Assembly (NCBI RefSeq): GCF_963668165.1
Contig: NZ_OY764209.1
Coordinates: 1,302,001-1,366,000 of the forward strand
Length of the DNA: 64,000 nt
Direction of reading: 5' to 3'
Origin: Marispirochaeta sp.
GTDB taxonomy: Bacteria > Spirochaetota > Spirochaetia > JC444 > Marispirochaetaceae
Positions 1 to 10,502 of this stretch are shown piece by piece (within the stretch, counting starts at the first letter, position 1; the number at the start of each line of letters is the position of its first letter). The translations under genes were made by a program, and so were the position numbers. The notes under the pieces were generated by a model. The model saw only the letters and a program-made list of their open reading frames with translations. It was not told the origin of the DNA and searched no databases.

Positions 1-777
1 GCGCTGTTTACAAAAAACCAGCGTCAGTGGAAATCGAAACCTTTATCCGGGAAGGAGATCAGCTCTTTTAAAACGGCCCTGAAAGAATCAGGAATCAGTC
101 CGGAGCATGTGCTGCCCCACGACTCCTATCTGATCAATCTGGGAAATCCTGATCCGGAAAAACGTAAGAAAAGCCTCGACGCCTTTGTGGATGAACTTGA
201 GCGGGTGGAACAGCTTGGCCTTCAGTTGCTGAATTTCCATCCCGGAAGCGGTTTACAGGAAGTAGATGAAGAATCGTGCCTCAAGCTGATCGCGGAATCA
301 ATGAACGAAGCCATCAGCCGCACAAAAAGCGCCGTACTTGTCATTGAAAATACCTCCGGGCAGGGAAGCGCCGTAGGTTATCGCTTTGAGCACCTGGCAC
401 GGCTTATCGAACGAGTGGACAAAAAGGAGCGGGTCGGGGTCTGCCTGGATACCTGTCACTCCTTCGCCGCGGGCTATGATTTTCGCAGTCCCGGGGCTTA
501 CGCTTCCACCATGGCAGAATTTGATGCTGTAGTCGGCTTTGCCTGGCTTAAGGGGATGCACCTGAACGATGCCAAGTCGGCCTTCGGCAGCCGGGTGGAC
601 CGGCATGCCAGCCTGGGAGCGGGAAATATCGGCTGGGAGGGTTTTCGCAATATCATGCAGGACCACAGGACCGACGGTATTCCGCTGATTCTGGAAACCA
701 TCGAGCCTGAGCGCTGGGCAGAGGAGATCAGGACCCTCCGGTCCTTCGCGGAGGGCTCAAATGGAAAAGCCAGATAA
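1..777 (+). CDS. nfo: Endonuclease IV (AP endonuclease), 5'-truncated by window edge
   Basis: Zinc-dependent apurinic/apyrimidinic endonuclease of base excision repair. The reading frame is open from base 1 and begins [10 protein letters not shown], which matches E. coli Nfo from about residue 30, so roughly 29 N-terminal residues lie outside the window. The family metal ligands are visible in order: [35 protein letters not shown] and LETIEP. The 258 residues present fit a full protein of about 285. The stop lies inside the next gene, overlapping its ATG at 761 by 17 bp, so the two are probably translationally coupled. The family call is near certain; the start cannot be seen. Confidence 0.96.
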   Translation, partial: ALFTKNQRQWKSKPLSGKEISSFKTALKESGISPEHVLPHDSYLINLGNPDPEKRKKSLDAFVDELERVEQLGLQLLNFHPGSGLQEVDEESCLKLIAESMNEAISRTKSAVLVIENTSGQGSAVGYRFEHLARLIERVDKKERVGVCLDTCHSFAAGYDFRSPGAYASTMAEFDAVVGFAWLKGMHLNDAKSAFGSRVDRHASLGAGNIGWEGFRNIMQDHRTDGIPLILETIEPERWAEEIRTLRSFAEGSNGKAR

Positions 778-2299
778 ACTGAAGCAGGGCTCACTTGAAG
801 AATGGTTTGCTCCTTTTCGCAGGGGAATTATCGGAATCGACGCCCGGATCCATACCCCCCATGGCAGTCAGCCCCTGGTTTATGCCGACTGGATTGCTTC
901 CGGCAGGCTCTACGGCCCCATTGAGACTCTTTTGCGGGAAAATATCGGCCCTCTGGTGGGGAATACGCATTCCGAGTCCTCCACTACCGGCAGAGCCATG
1001 ACTGCTGCGTATCGGGAGGCCCACGCCATCTTGAAACGCCATGTTAACGCCGGTCCCGACGATGTGATTATTACCGCCGGTTCGGGTATGACCGCGGTGG
1101 TGAACAAGCTGCAGCGGATTCTGGGAATCCGCTACCCCGAGCGTTCTCGTGACCTGAGCCGGGGACTCCCGGCGCGTCACGCGGGAGGCGCCTGCGACGA
1201 GGCGTGCCCGGTTATATTCGTGACCCACATGGAGCATCACTCCAATCACATATCCTGGCTGGAAACAGAGGCCGAGGTCGTGGTACTGCCCCCGGACGAT
1301 AAGCTGGAGGTCGATCCTGTGGTGCTGGAGCGGGAACTGGAACGCTATGTGAATCGTCCCTTGAAAATCGGCGCCTTTTCCGCCTGTTCAAACGTTACCG
1401 GCCTCTTTCCGCCCTATCGGGAGCTGGCCAGGATAATGCACCGCCACGGCGGTCTGGCCTTTATCGACTTTGCCGCCTCAGCACCCTATGTGACCATTGA
1501 TATGCATCCGGAAGGAGACCCCCCTGGCTATCTGGACGGGGTTTTCTTTTCTCCTCACAAGTTTTTAGGCGGTCCCGGCAGCTCCGGAGTCATGGTATTT
1601 AATTCCGGGATCTATCACAACCTGGTTCCCGATAATCCAGGGGGCGGCACCGTAACCTGGACCAACCGCTGGGGAGAACGGAGCTATGTTACTGATATCG
1701 AGGCCCGGGAAGACGGAGGCACTCCCGGATTCCTGCAGGCCATTCGGGGAGCCCTGGCGGTGCGTCTGAAAGAGGAGATGGACCCGGTAAGGATCGAAGA
1801 ACGGGAAAAGGAACTTGTCGGCAGAGCCCTGAGGGAAATGCGCAGGATTCCGGGTCTCCATATTCTGGCGGACAATGACAAAGCCAGAATAGGCGTCATC
1901 TCTTTTTACATAGAGGGGGTCCACCACAACCTGGTGGTACGGCTGCTGAACGACTACTTTGGGATTCAGTCCCGGGGGGGCTGTTCCTGTGCCGGAACCT
2001 ACGGTCATTTTCTGCTGCATGTAAGCCGTGAACTCTCCCAGACCATAACCCGGGAGATCGATTCCGGAAACTTTGCCCATAAACCGGGATGGGTGCGGAT
2101 CTCTCTGCATCCGACCATGAGCGATGCGGAGCTGGACTATCTTCTCCATGCCTTGAATGAGCTGATGGAAAACCATGAAAAGTGGGGGGTGGAATACCGC
2201 TTTGACCCGAAAAGCGGGGAGTTTTATTCCCTTGCTGCTGCTGACGGGTCTTTGATCGCGGAGTCGGATTTACGCCTTGCCGGCCTGCCTCTGGTTTGA
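761..2299 (+). CDS. Class-V aminotransferase (cysteine desulfurase-like fold)
   Basis: PLP-dependent fold-type I enzyme of 512 residues. The Schiff-base lysine is in [10 protein letters not shown] (about K267) and the cofactor Asp is in FIDFAAS (about D236), with EHHSN upstream. A C-terminal loop [11 protein letters not shown] (C408 and C410) sits where SufS/IscS enzymes carry their active cysteine. The protein is about 100 residues longer than SufS, with an extra insert around residues 120-150 and a C-terminal tail. The ATG overlaps the end of nfo. Substrate is unknown: selenocysteine lyase, desulfurase or an amino-acid lyase are all possible, and no suf or isc gene is adjacent. Family assignment is firm, function is not. 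Confidence 0.85.
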   Translation: MEKPDKLKQGSLEEWFAPFRRGIIGIDARIHTPHGSQPLVYADWIASGRLYGPIETLLRENIGPLVGNTHSESSTTGRAMTAAYREAHAILKRHVNAGPDDVIITAGSGMTAVVNKLQRILGIRYPERSRDLSRGLPARHAGGACDEACPVIFVTHMEHHSNHISWLETEAEVVVLPPDDKLEVDPVVLERELERYVNRPLKIGAFSACSNVTGLFPPYRELARIMHRHGGLAFIDFAASAPYVTIDMHPEGDPPGYLDGVFFSPHKFLGGPGSSGVMVFNSGIYHNLVPDNPGGGTVTWTNRWGERSYVTDIEAREDGGTPGFLQAIRGALAVRLKEEMDPVRIEEREKELVGRALREMRRIPGLHILADNDKARIGVISFYIEGVHHNLVVRLLNDYFGIQSRGGCSCAGTYGHFLLHVSRELSQTITREIDSGNFAHKPGWVRISLHPTMSDAELDYLLHALNELMENHEKWGVEYRFDPKSGEFYSLAAADGSLIAESDLRLAGLPLV

Positions 2300-2441
2300 G
2301 GGGACTTCTCTTTTGTTCCCTATGATAAATCTTCTTGTGTTTTCGTTTTCTCCGCTGTATGCTTCTGAAAAAGATTGTCAGTCTTTTTGAGAACGGCAAC
2401 AATTTACGCAATCATGCGGCATTGTTCCCAAGAAGGACTAG

Positions 2442-4187
2442 ATGGAATTTCATTTGAGCCTGCCCCAGTTCCCGATTCTCATATCCTTTTTTGTTTCCCT
2501 TATTGTGTTTATTGTGACGCTTCTCAAGTCTGACCGGCACTGCATGGTTTTTCTGCTGCTCCTTATGATGTCGGTCCTCGAATGGTCAGGGGCTTATCTG
2601 CTGGAGATATCTGCAACGGATTTTTCGCTGATTGTGTTTTTTTCCAACCTCAAGTATTTCGGGGTCGCCTTTGTCCCGGTCTTTTTTCTGCTCTTTACCC
2701 TTGTTTTCAGCGGGATTGTGCCGAAACGCCGGCTTATTCGATTACTGCCGCTGCTGTCAATTATTCCTATTCTGAACCAGATTATAATTTGGGTCGAACC
2801 GCTGCATCATCTCTTTTTTAATGAAATAATACGTATGCCGGTTGGGAACATGGTCTTTATTCAGCATGGCTACGGTCCCTTTTTCCTGCTCCATTCAGTT
2901 TACTCTTACGCACTTCTGCTGGTCGGGGCTTTTGTTCTGATCCGTCAGGTGCTTTCGGGAGAGGAAAAGATGATCGGCAGTGTTGTTCTGCTGATAGTTG
3001 CACTCTTTGTTCCCCTGCTTGGTAATGTTCTGCACCTTTTTCGGCTTACCGGCCCCCTGCAGTTTATAGATCTTACACCGGTCAGTTTCTCGTTTTCCGG
3101 AGGCCTGTTCCTGTATGTTATTCTCCGTTACAGAATCGACGATTATGTCCCCATTACCCACAAGCTTATTCTTAACAATCTGCGGGAAGTAATCCTGGTT
3201 CTGGACCACGAAGACCGGATTATCGAGATGAATCCGGCGGCGGCCGATCTTTTTAAACAGAATCCGGAGGATGTTTTAGGGCATTCGATTCTGGATTTAA
3301 GTCTGACAAACCGAGAGACTATTCTCAGCTATACGGATATCTACGACATTGAGTGCGAGACGGAACTGATTGTCCGTGGGGAACAGCGGAGCTTTGAGCT
3401 GGCTATTTCTTCGATCCAGGATAAACGCCTTCCTTCCCGGGGCCGGGTTGTGGTGCTGCGGGATATTACGGAACGCAAAATCTCCGAATTACGGGCCTCA
3501 CGCAGCGAGCGTCTGGAATCCCTGGAGCTGCTGGCTGGGGGCGTGGCTCATGATTTTAATAATCTTCTGAGTGCGGTGGTGGGCAACCTGTCCCTGGCGA
3601 TCCTTGAAAACCGGGACCCCCTGATTGGTGAATATCTGGAGCAGATGGAGCATGCTGTTGATCAGGCGGGGCATCTTACCAGGCAATTGACGAATTTTTC
3701 CAATAAAAACTGCCCCGAGGCGGAGGCGGTCTCCCTGAGAAGTATGGTAGAAGATGCTGTACAAATTTTTCTGCAGGAATCCAGGATCGGGTATCAGTTG
3801 GAAATGGACAGAAATCTGTGGCAGATTTTTGCAGACCCTGCACAGATCACCCAGGTTCTGAATAACCTGGTGGTAAACGCGATGCAGGCAATGCCCTCCG
3901 GGGGAACACTTTCGGTATCTGGAGAGAACATTCGTTTACGGGCAGGTAACAAACTTGGCCTTAACCCCGGAGCATATGTGCATGCCTGTTTTTCTGACAC
4001 CGGTCCTGGTATAAAAGCGGAAAAGCTGCCCCATATCTTTGATCCCTATTACACTACCAAAAAGAACGGTTCCGGTCTGGGGCTGGCACTGGCCCAGGCA
4101 ATTATTATAAACAACCATGGAACAATTCATGCAGATGCAGGACCAGGGGGTTGTTTCCACCTGTATTTGCCGGCTTTAGTGGAGTAA
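2442..4187 (+). CDS. Sensor histidine kinase, 7TM N-terminus + PAS + HisKA/HATPase
   Basis: Membrane sensor kinase of 581 residues. Residues 1 to about 225 are strongly hydrophobic and form about seven helices, as in histidine-kinase 7TM sensor regions. A PAS domain follows (about 240-345, with LDHEDRIIEMNPAAADLF), then an NtrB-like dimerisation motif GGVAHDFNNLL with phosphoacceptor about H370. The ATPase domain shows the N box (NNLVVNAMQAM), G1 (DTGPGI) and G2 (GSGLGLALAQ). No response regulator is adjacent, so it is an orphan kinase here. The ATG follows AAGAAGGA. An IS110 element begins directly after its stop codon without disrupting it. Signal unknown. Confidence 0.92.
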   Translation: MEFHLSLPQFPILISFFVSLIVFIVTLLKSDRHCMVFLLLLMMSVLEWSGAYLLEISATDFSLIVFFSNLKYFGVAFVPVFFLLFTLVFSGIVPKRRLIRLLPLLSIIPILNQIIIWVEPLHHLFFNEIIRMPVGNMVFIQHGYGPFFLLHSVYSYALLLVGAFVLIRQVLSGEEKMIGSVVLLIVALFVPLLGNVLHLFRLTGPLQFIDLTPVSFSFSGGLFLYVILRYRIDDYVPITHKLILNNLREVILVLDHEDRIIEMNPAAADLFKQNPEDVLGHSILDLSLTNRETILSYTDIYDIECETELIVRGEQRSFELAISSIQDKRLPSRGRVVVLRDITERKISELRASRSERLESLELLAGGVAHDFNNLLSAVVGNLSLAILENRDPLIGEYLEQMEHAVDQAGHLTRQLTNFSNKNCPEAEAVSLRSMVEDAVQIFLQESRIGYQLEMDRNLWQIFADPAQITQVLNNLVVNAMQAMPSGGTLSVSGENIRLRAGNKLGLNPGAYVHACFSDTGPGIKAEKLPHIFDPYYTTKKNGSGLGLALAQAIIINNHGTIHADAGPGGCFHLYLPALVE

Positions 4188-4194
4188 ACAATCT
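4188..4194. repeat. ACAATCT flank/core of IS110 element (transposase 3' side)
   Basis: First copy of the 7-bp direct repeat ACAATCT that brackets the element. It starts immediately after the TAA of the histidine kinase gene. IS110 elements recombine at a core shared between element and target, so part of this heptamer is probably the core. Confidence 0.7.
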
Positions 4195-4217
4195 ATGGGC
4201 ACCTCCTATGTTTTACG

Positions 4218-5309
4218 TCAAGACCCCAATCCAATAATTTGTAATTTATGATATTTCAGCTTCGCAAGCCTCTCTTTAAGCTGGCTATACCGATAATATG
4301 TCTTCTTTGTCACCAAGGTGTACAGAAGCTTTACTAATCTCCGAGCAATGGCAATAATCGCTACTGCTTTAGGTTTTCGAGTGATTAAAGTTTTGTAAGC
4401 CTCTTTCAAGTGCCCCCCACTTTTCGAACGCACCAGTGACCATGCTGCCTGTACGATCACTCTGCGCAAATATGCACATCCTTGCTTTGATATTGGCCCC
4501 ATTCGATGAGTTTCCCCAGAGCTATCGACCCGAGGTGTGAGGCCTGCGTAGTTTGCCACCTGATCTGCATTCGCAAATCGACTTCCATCCCCTACGTAGG
4601 CAATAAAAGCCAACGCGGTAGCAGGACCGACTCCTGGGACAGACATGAGAATCCCAGTGTTCTTCTCGGATTCCAGGAACTGCTTTGTTTCCTGTTCTAA
4701 ATCTTCAATAATCGCTTCACAGTAGGCAACCATTTCTATCAGTCGCCTCGCTTCTCGAACATGCCGTCCGGTAAGAAGGGTCAATACGTTCTTCTCTCTG
4801 TTCGATGCCGTTTTTAGATCCGCTTTCGTTATCGTTGTAATACCCGAATCGAGAAACACACTATGGAGCCGGTTTATGTACCTTGTTCGGTCTGCTTTGT
4901 AAGTTGCCAGTTCGGCTACAACTGACCTCTCCTCTTCCTCTTTCTTCGTTGGCAACGGTACGGTTGGCAATTCTTCTCCCGGGTTCCGCTGTAACAGGCG
5001 GGCAATTTGTACTGCATCTTCCCTATCCGTTTTTTTCAGCGATTGGTAAATCATTGCAAGCTTCCCAGGGTTCAGAACAACAACATGGCACCCAACCCGG
5101 TCAGTCAGATATCGAGCAATATTGAACGCATTGTTCCCCGCTTCCAGTCCTACCAAATCATCATTACCCAATCTCTTGGCAAGTCGCTCTAAGCCAATCC
5201 CATCGGCTTTTCCATTGAACTGTTGATTCTTGGCTTTCTCATCGAGAATCGCACACTGGTAAGTCCGTTTACCAAGGTCGATGCCTACATACCGAATCTT
5301 CTCTTCCAT
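4218..5309 (-). CDS. IS110-family transposase (DEDD recombinase)
   Basis: RNA-guided DEDD recombinase of 363 residues. The N-terminal RuvC-like domain shows YVGIDLGKRTYQ (D10), LVGLEAGNNAF (E56) and KKTDREDA (two Asp near 94-97). The C-terminal Tnp_20 domain holds SVPGVGPATALAF and the serine-bearing RVDSSGETHRMGPISK. Length and both domains match intact IS110 transposases and no frameshift is visible, so it may be active. A strong Shine-Dalgarno, GGAGGG, lies before the ATG. It is the only protein in the element. Confidence 0.95.
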   Translation of the reverse strand: MEEKIRYVGIDLGKRTYQCAILDEKAKNQQFNGKADGIGLERLAKRLGNDDLVGLEAGNNAFNIARYLTDRVGCHVVVLNPGKLAMIYQSLKKTDREDAVQIARLLQRNPGEELPTVPLPTKKEEEERSVVAELATYKADRTRYINRLHSVFLDSGITTITKADLKTASNREKNVLTLLTGRHVREARRLIEMVAYCEAIIEDLEQETKQFLESEKNTGILMSVPGVGPATALAFIAYVGDGSRFANADQVANYAGLTPRVDSSGETHRMGPISKQGCAYLRRVIVQAAWSLVRSKSGGHLKEAYKTLITRKPKAVAIIAIARRLVKLLYTLVTKKTYYRYSQLKERLAKLKYHKLQIIGLGS

Positions 5310-5552
5310 TTTTCCCTCCTTTCGGTTATAAGAAGGACTGGGAGTCTTTGGTCAGACGCGAGTTACACCGTACTCCTATTCGCGGTTGCGCCGGTCACTC
5401 GGCGCACCGCTCTATGGTGTTCGGTGGCAGGTTTCAGTTAATCTCTAAAGCGAGGTCTTATGCCTCCCGGTGCCCTCAACCTACCGCCGGCTCCCCAATC
5501 CCGTCAGATAGAGGATAACTCTCTGCGCCCAACCACGTAAATCATACAATCT
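5310..5552 (-). ncRNA. Candidate bridge RNA region of the IS110 element
   Basis: About 240 nt of non-coding DNA lie upstream of the transposase, the position where IS110-group elements encode the structured bridge RNA that pairs with target and donor DNA. The region can form a strong stem-loop at 5382-5410 (GCGGT-GCGCCG paired with CGGCGC-ACCGC, one bulged base, six-base loop). On the minus strand the edge reads ACAATCT's complement followed by TATGAT, a good -10 hexamer, as expected if a junction promoter forms in the excised circle. The RNA, its ends and its guide loops are inferred, not seen. Confidence 0.5.
5546..5552. repeat. ACAATCT flank/core of IS110 element (transposase 5' side)
   Basis: Second copy of the 7-bp direct repeat, 1358 bp from the first. 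The host sequence beyond it (CTAAAAACTACTC) runs into the 3' end of the ABC-F gene 21 bp away. Confidence 0.7.
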
Positions 5553-5573
5553 CTAAAAACTACTCTTTTTGCC

Positions 5574-7448
5574 CTATGCAAGATCTGCAAGTTCCTCCCA
5601 GCGCAGGGTCTTCTCTTCTATAAGGCTTTGTATTTCTTCATAGCGTTGTTTGAGTTCACCATGATGTTCGGGTAATGTATCCGGGTTTACAAATGCTTCT
5701 TCTATTCGGAGCTTCTCATTTTCCAGTTCCTCTATGGCAGGTAAAAGCTCCGCGAACTCCCGCTGTTCACGAAAACGTAAGCCTTGTTTCCGGCTGCGCA
5801 GTACGGGCCGTTCTTTGCTGTGATCTGTCTTCTTCGGCAGGGTGTTTTTCTCCTGTTGTTTGCGGAATTCCAGGTAGTCTGAGTAGCTGCCGGCAAATCC
5901 GTTTATGTTTCCCTCGTTATCCAGGATCAGGAGAAAATCAACACTCCTGTCCAGAAAGTAACGGTCGTGGGAGACGACTAAAAGGCAACCTTCAAAACCG
6001 TCGAGAAAGTCCTCGAGCAGGGAGAGGGTTTGAATGTCCAGATCGTTGGTCGGTTCGTCGAATATCAGAAAATTCGGGTCCGGCAGAAGGACTTTTAAAA
6101 GCTGAAGCCGTCGCCGTTCTCCGCCGGAGAGGCGTTTAATGGCGGTGTACCATTTTTCCTGTGGAAAACTGAACTCCTCCAGCAGGCGGGTAATCTCTTT
6201 CGGCTGACCGTCCTGTTTCCGGATTACCTCGGCGTATTCTTTTAAGAATCCTACCACCGTCTGTTTGTCATCCAGTTCCTCGGACATCTGGTCAAAATAG
6301 CCGAAGCTGGTGTTAATTCCCCGGTCGGTCCAGCCTCCGCCGGGTTCCAGCTGGCCAATGATAAGCCGCAGCAGGGTTGTTTTTCCGCTGCCGTTTGGTC
6401 CGGTAAGTCCGATTCTCTCTCCCCGCTTGAATGAGTAGGTAAAGGGTTTGAGTACCTCCCGGCCGTCGAAGGATTTTGTTAGGTTTTTAAGCTCCAGCAC
6501 CTTTTTCCCCAGCCTGCGGTGAGTAACGCTGAACTCCCGCAGAGACTGGGCTTCCGCTTCGTCCCTGTTCATGAGATTGATGATGCCTTCGGTCCGTTTT
6601 TTGTCCTTTCCCGTTCTGGCCTTGGGGCCCCGCTTGAGCCACTCCAGTTCCCTGCGCAGGATTGATGCGGTTCGCTCTTTGTGTCTGGTCTGCGCCGCCA
6701 GTCGTTCCTGCCGCTTTTCCATGTAATAGCTGTAATTTCCGTCATAGCGGTAGAGGTTCTGATCGTCCAGTTCATAGATACGGGTGGCCACGGAGTCGAG
6801 GAAGTAGCGGTCGTGGGTGACAAGGAAAAGGGCTGCTTCAGTTTTTTCCAGATATTCCTGGAGCCAGAGGATGGTGTCGATGTCCAGATGGTTGGTCGGC
6901 TCGTCAAGGATCAACAGGTCCTTCTCTGCGGCCAGGGCCTGGGCCAAAGAGATTTTCTTAATCATTCCTCCGGAAAGACTGCCCATTGGTAAAGAGAGGT
7001 CCCGTATGCCCAGTTCCTGCAGTACCGACCGGATTCTATCTTCCGTTTCCCAGGCATTGTGGGCATCCATCAGCTCCGTGGCGGTGCTTAAGGCGGCTTC
7101 CTCCTCTTTGCCATGGGTCCTGCTGATGGCCGCGGCGGCCTGTTCGTATTTCCTGACGATTTTCAGCACAGGGTTTTCTGCCCGGAATATGTGATCCGCC
7201 ACGGTTTCAGCGGGGTCAAAGTGGGGGACCTGGGGCTGGTAGGCGACTCTGGCTGCACTGTTGACGATTACCTCGCCGGAAGCGGGCTTGATTTCCCCGG
7301 CCAGGATCTTGAGAAGGGTGGACTTGCCGCTGCCGTTTATTCCGATCAGGGCGGTTTTTTCCCCCGAATCCACCCCGAAGGAGAGGCCGGAGAAGAGGGG
7401 CTTTCCGCCCAGACTTATGGCGATGTTGTCAATGGAAAGGATATTCAT
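5574..7448 (-). CDS. ABC-F family ATPase (Uup-like)
   Basis: Soluble protein of 624 residues with two ABC ATPase domains and no membrane segment. Walker A motifs are GINGSGKST (about residues 36-44) and GPNGSGKTT. Signature motifs are LSGGMIKK and LSGGERRR, and Walker B segments are LLILDEPTNHLDID and FLIFDEPTNDLDIQ. The linker between them and a charged, probably coiled-coil C-terminal extension after about residue 530 resemble Uup-type ABC-F proteins, which act on ribosomes or on DNA intermediates. No clear Shine-Dalgarno precedes the ATG. Its 3' end abuts the IS110 element. Which ABC-F subgroup it belongs to is uncertain. Confidence 0.93.
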   Translation of the reverse strand: MNILSIDNIAISLGGKPLFSGLSFGVDSGEKTALIGINGSGKSTLLKILAGEIKPASGEVIVNSAARVAYQPQVPHFDPAETVADHIFRAENPVLKIVRKYEQAAAAISRTHGKEEEAALSTATELMDAHNAWETEDRIRSVLQELGIRDLSLPMGSLSGGMIKKISLAQALAAEKDLLILDEPTNHLDIDTILWLQEYLEKTEAALFLVTHDRYFLDSVATRIYELDDQNLYRYDGNYSYYMEKRQERLAAQTRHKERTASILRRELEWLKRGPKARTGKDKKRTEGIINLMNRDEAEAQSLREFSVTHRRLGKKVLELKNLTKSFDGREVLKPFTYSFKRGERIGLTGPNGSGKTTLLRLIIGQLEPGGGWTDRGINTSFGYFDQMSEELDDKQTVVGFLKEYAEVIRKQDGQPKEITRLLEEFSFPQEKWYTAIKRLSGGERRRLQLLKVLLPDPNFLIFDEPTNDLDIQTLSLLEDFLDGFEGCLLVVSHDRYFLDRSVDFLLILDNEGNINGFAGSYSDYLEFRKQQEKNTLPKKTDHSKERPVLRSRKQGLRFREQREFAELLPAIEELENEKLRIEEAFVNPDTLPEHHGELKQRYEEIQSLIEEKTLRWEELADLA

Positions 7449-7579
7449 GAAATTTCATTTGTAGCCTATGTGGGGCCATTGTTCAATGCGCCCGACGTAG
7501 TCGAACCCGAAAGAACCTGTTAAAGTATGCTTTTGGCGGGGTTGCCACTACCATATTGTCCCGCTTAAAAGGATTGTAC

Positions 7580-8530
7580 ATGAAACGTCATATTATGATC
7601 ATACTCGCGGTTGTGACCGCGTTTCTGTTCCTGGCTGCCTGTTCCGGCACTTCCGGCGCGGCTTCCAACCTGAAGATAACTGCTGAAGAGCTGGAAAACG
7701 AGGTTCAGAAGACGGTACGTCAGTACGAAGCCCAGGGCATGCAGGTTTCCCAGGAGCAAAAGGCTGAACTGCAGCAGGCAGTACTCACCCAGATGGTGGA
7801 GCGCAGGCTGCTGCTGCATGAAGCGGAGCAATCCGGGATTGAGCTTGACCAGGAGGAGTTTGAGGCCGAGTTTGCATCAATCAAAACCCAGTTTCCCAAT
7901 GACGAGGCTTTTGCCGCTGCTTTGTCCCAGCGGGGTTACACAGAGGAGATGTTCAAGGCGGAAATGGCTGAAATCATGCAGCTTCAGGCCTTCCTTGAAC
8001 AGGAGATATCCTCAAAAATTACCATTAACGAAGATGATCTAAAGGCCTTTTACAAGGAGAACCCTGAATACTTTGCCCAGAACGAATCGGTAAACGCCTC
8101 ACACATCCTGATACAGGTTGACGAAGACGCTGATGAAGCCGAAGAGGCCGAGGCCTATGGCAGAATGGAGGATATCGCTTCCCGGGTAGCTGCGGGAGAG
8201 GATTTTGCCGAGCTGGCCAAGGAGTATTCCGAAGGTCCCAGTGCTCCCCGGGGGGGAGATCTGGGAAGTTTTCAGCGGGGCAGCATGGTGCAGGCCTTCG
8301 AGGATACCGCTTTTGCCCTTGAGCCGGGCGGGGTCAGTGATATTATCCGGACAGAGTTCGGCTTTCATATTATAAAGGTTACCGATCGTAACGCCGGGGG
8401 CACCCTCGAGTTTGAGGATGCCCGGGACGCCATAGAAACCTTTTTGCGCCAGGAAAAGGAGCAGGAAGCGGTGGCCGCCTACGTTCAGGAACTCAAAGAG
8501 AAGTACACCCTAGAAACACCGGAAAGCTAA
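7580..8530 (+). CDS. Parvulin-type peptidyl-prolyl isomerase lipoprotein (SurA/PrsA-like)
   Basis: Periplasmic or membrane-anchored folding factor of 316 residues. The ATG at 7580 follows AAAGGA and starts a lipoprotein signal peptide ending FLFLAACSG, with the lipidated Cys about residue 20. An upstream in-frame start would put eight residues before the signal peptide and is less likely. A SurA_N-like helical region (about 35-165) precedes a parvulin domain with [29 protein letters not shown] and GFHIIKVTD. Its stop TAA overlaps the stop of the convergent MCP gene by 4 bp. Likely assists outer-membrane protein folding. Confidence 0.9.
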   Translation: MKRHIMIILAVVTAFLFLAACSGTSGAASNLKITAEELENEVQKTVRQYEAQGMQVSQEQKAELQQAVLTQMVERRLLLHEAEQSGIELDQEEFEAEFASIKTQFPNDEAFAAALSQRGYTEEMFKAEMAEIMQLQAFLEQEISSKITINEDDLKAFYKENPEYFAQNESVNASHILIQVDEDADEAEEAEAYGRMEDIASRVAAGEDFAELAKEYSEGPSAPRGGDLGSFQRGSMVQAFEDTAFALEPGGVSDIIRTEFGFHIIKVTDRNAGGTLEFEDARDAIETFLRQEKEQEAVAAYVQELKEKYTLETPES

Positions 8531-10401
8531 TCGTCCTCTCTTTCGTCAGGCTGTCTTTCCGACAAAAGGGGAATCTTCTGATCGGTTTTGAAGAAGCTCA
8601 TGGTCTCCATCAAATGATCTGACTGGCTCGACAGTTCTTCCGCTGTCGAGGCCAGCTCTTCCGATGAGGAGGCGTTCTGCTGAATGACCTGGTCAAGCTG
8701 CATAATCGCCGAGTTTATCTGGTCTGCCCCCATGGACTGTTCCCGGCTGGCGGCGTTGATTTCCTGGATAAGGTCGGCGGTCTGCTGGATGCTTTTTACC
8801 AGTCCTGCGATTTTTGTTCCCGTCATCTCCGCGGTCCCTACGCTGGAAGCGGAGAGGGCCGTTATACCGCCTGCCGCGGTCTGGCTGCGCTCGGCCAGTT
8901 TCCGTACCTCCGAAGCAACAACCGCAAAGCCTTTACCAGCTTCTCCGGCCCGGGCCGCCTCGATTGCGGCGTTCAGGGCCAGCATGTTGGTCTGCCGGGC
9001 TATATCCTCAATAATCGTTATCTTCTCCGATATCTGTCGCATGGCCTCTACGGTCTGGTGTACCGCCTCGCCGCTTTCTGAGGCCTCCCGGGCGGCCTGC
9101 TGGGCGATAGCGTCAGTACTGACGGCATTGTCGCTGTTCTGCTTGATGCTGGAGTCCATCTCTTCCATGGACGCCGAGACCTCCTCGGCGGAGGATGCCT
9201 GTTCCGTGGCCCCCTGGGAGAGCTGCTGCGCGGAGTTGGAAAGCTCCCGGCTGCCGGATGAGACATAACCCGCGGCGTTCTGCACATCACTGACGATCTG
9301 GTTCAGGTGCTCCATCATGTCCTTTAAGGCTGTGGCGAGAATGCCGATTTCGTCGCCCCGGTTGATCTTTATCGAGGCTGTAAGGTCTCCCCGTGCTATG
9401 GCCTGGGTAAAATCAACGGCCTCCCGTATTGGCTTTGAGATGCTGCGGGCAAAAAGTATGTATACCAGAACACCGAAGATAATGGAGAGCAGACTTATAA
9501 TCGCAATTGCTGTGCGCAGGGCATATACCGGAGCAAGGTATTCTGCGTCGCTGATTGTCAGATGAATAACCCAGCCGGTCAGTTCCAGATGATAGAACCC
9601 GGCAGTTTTATGATCTTCTTTGTAGGTATAACGTTCAATCGCGTGTTCTTCACTCCCGGCCCGTTCTGCGTAGGCCTCCATACCTTCCAGAGTGTTGATG
9701 TTTGTCGTCAGTATCATGGAGGGATCGGGATGGGCTATGAACAAACCTTTACGGCTTGTGATGTAGGCATATCCTGTTTTTCCAATAACACTGGATGACA
9801 CAAGATCGGTAAGAAAGTCAATTTTCAGCAGGGTCGCGATTACACCGATGCTTTCTCCTCCTGCGTTCTTTACCGGTGCGGCCAGTGAAATAAAGGCCTC
9901 GTTATTAACCTTGTCGAAGGCAGCCTCGCTGATAGCCGTATCTCCTTTTATTGCCTCCTGGAAATAGTCCCGTTCAGCAAGTGATATGCCAATCCCGTTT
10001 GTATCTGTTGCAGCAATTACCGTGCCGTCTTTGTTGAGCAGCACAAAAGCTGTGTAGCGCTGACTGAATACGCTCTGCTTCATCATGCTGTTAATATGGC
10101 GGCTTGCCTGTTCCAGCGGTCCTGCCGCCTGGTCCGGAGTGCCTTCATACAGGGCGGTTAATGATTCCGTTACTGCCGGTTCAAGGGCGAGGCTTTGTAC
10201 AAGGCTCATTCGTGACTCGATGGTGTTTTCTATTCCCATGGAGATATCCCTGGTCCGGGATAGTATCTGTTCATCCATCAGGCTGCTTACTGCTTTGGTT
10301 GCATTGGAAACGGCGAAAAAACTGACCGTAACAAGGGGTATTATTATAAGAAAAGAACCGATGAGGGATAGCTTGCTCCCTATTTTCATATTCCGTATCA
10401 T
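8527..10401 (-). CDS. Methyl-accepting chemotaxis protein with extracellular Cache sensor
   Basis: Chemoreceptor of 624 residues. A transmembrane helix (about 10-32) and a second (about 293-318) bracket a periplasmic sensor that resembles a double Cache domain, with [18 protein letters not shown] near its end. HAMP follows, then the signalling domain with the conserved hairpin tip segment [24 protein letters not shown], here named only by its core [11 protein letters not shown], and EVRKLAERS. Tandem Ser/Gln/Glu-rich stretches suit methylation. It should feed CheA/CheW encoded elsewhere. The Cache domain suggests small-molecule sensing, ligand unknown. It is divergent from the YkgJ-like gene, with about 100 bp between. 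Confidence 0.95.
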   Translation of the reverse strand: MIRNMKIGSKLSLIGSFLIIIPLVTVSFFAVSNATKAVSSLMDEQILSRTRDISMGIENTIESRMSLVQSLALEPAVTESLTALYEGTPDQAAGPLEQASRHINSMMKQSVFSQRYTAFVLLNKDGTVIAATDTNGIGISLAERDYFQEAIKGDTAISEAAFDKVNNEAFISLAAPVKNAGGESIGVIATLLKIDFLTDLVSSSVIGKTGYAYITSRKGLFIAHPDPSMILTTNINTLEGMEAYAERAGSEEHAIERYTYKEDHKTAGFYHLELTGWVIHLTISDAEYLAPVYALRTAIAIISLLSIIFGVLVYILFARSISKPIREAVDFTQAIARGDLTASIKINRGDEIGILATALKDMMEHLNQIVSDVQNAAGYVSSGSRELSNSAQQLSQGATEQASSAEEVSASMEEMDSSIKQNSDNAVSTDAIAQQAAREASESGEAVHQTVEAMRQISEKITIIEDIARQTNMLALNAAIEAARAGEAGKGFAVVASEVRKLAERSQTAAGGITALSASSVGTAEMTGTKIAGLVKSIQQTADLIQEINAASREQSMGADQINSAIMQLDQVIQQNASSSEELASTAEELSSQSDHLMETMSFFKTDQKIPLLSERQPDEREDD

Positions 10402-10502
10402 ATTGTCTCCTGTTCATTCTATTTTCGATAATTCTGTACCAGAATGCAAATTTTTATCTTGAAATCTGGCATCAATGCCGCAGAACACGTACAATTATAG
10501 AC

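Larger units (their letters stand above)
4188..5552 (-). mobile_element. IS110-family insertion sequence, about 1.36 kb
   Basis: The element holds one DEDD transposase, a short non-coding end of about 25 nt after the gene and a long non-coding end of about 240 nt before it. The heptamer ACAATCT occurs at both junctions (4188-4194 and 5546-5552). Removing one copy plus the interior rejoins the kinase stop at 4187 to the 3' end of the ABC-F gene at 5574, giving a compact convergent intergenic region. IS110 elements lack terminal inverted repeats and recombine at a short core, which fits. Exact ends within the heptamer cannot be fixed from one copy. Confidence 0.82.
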
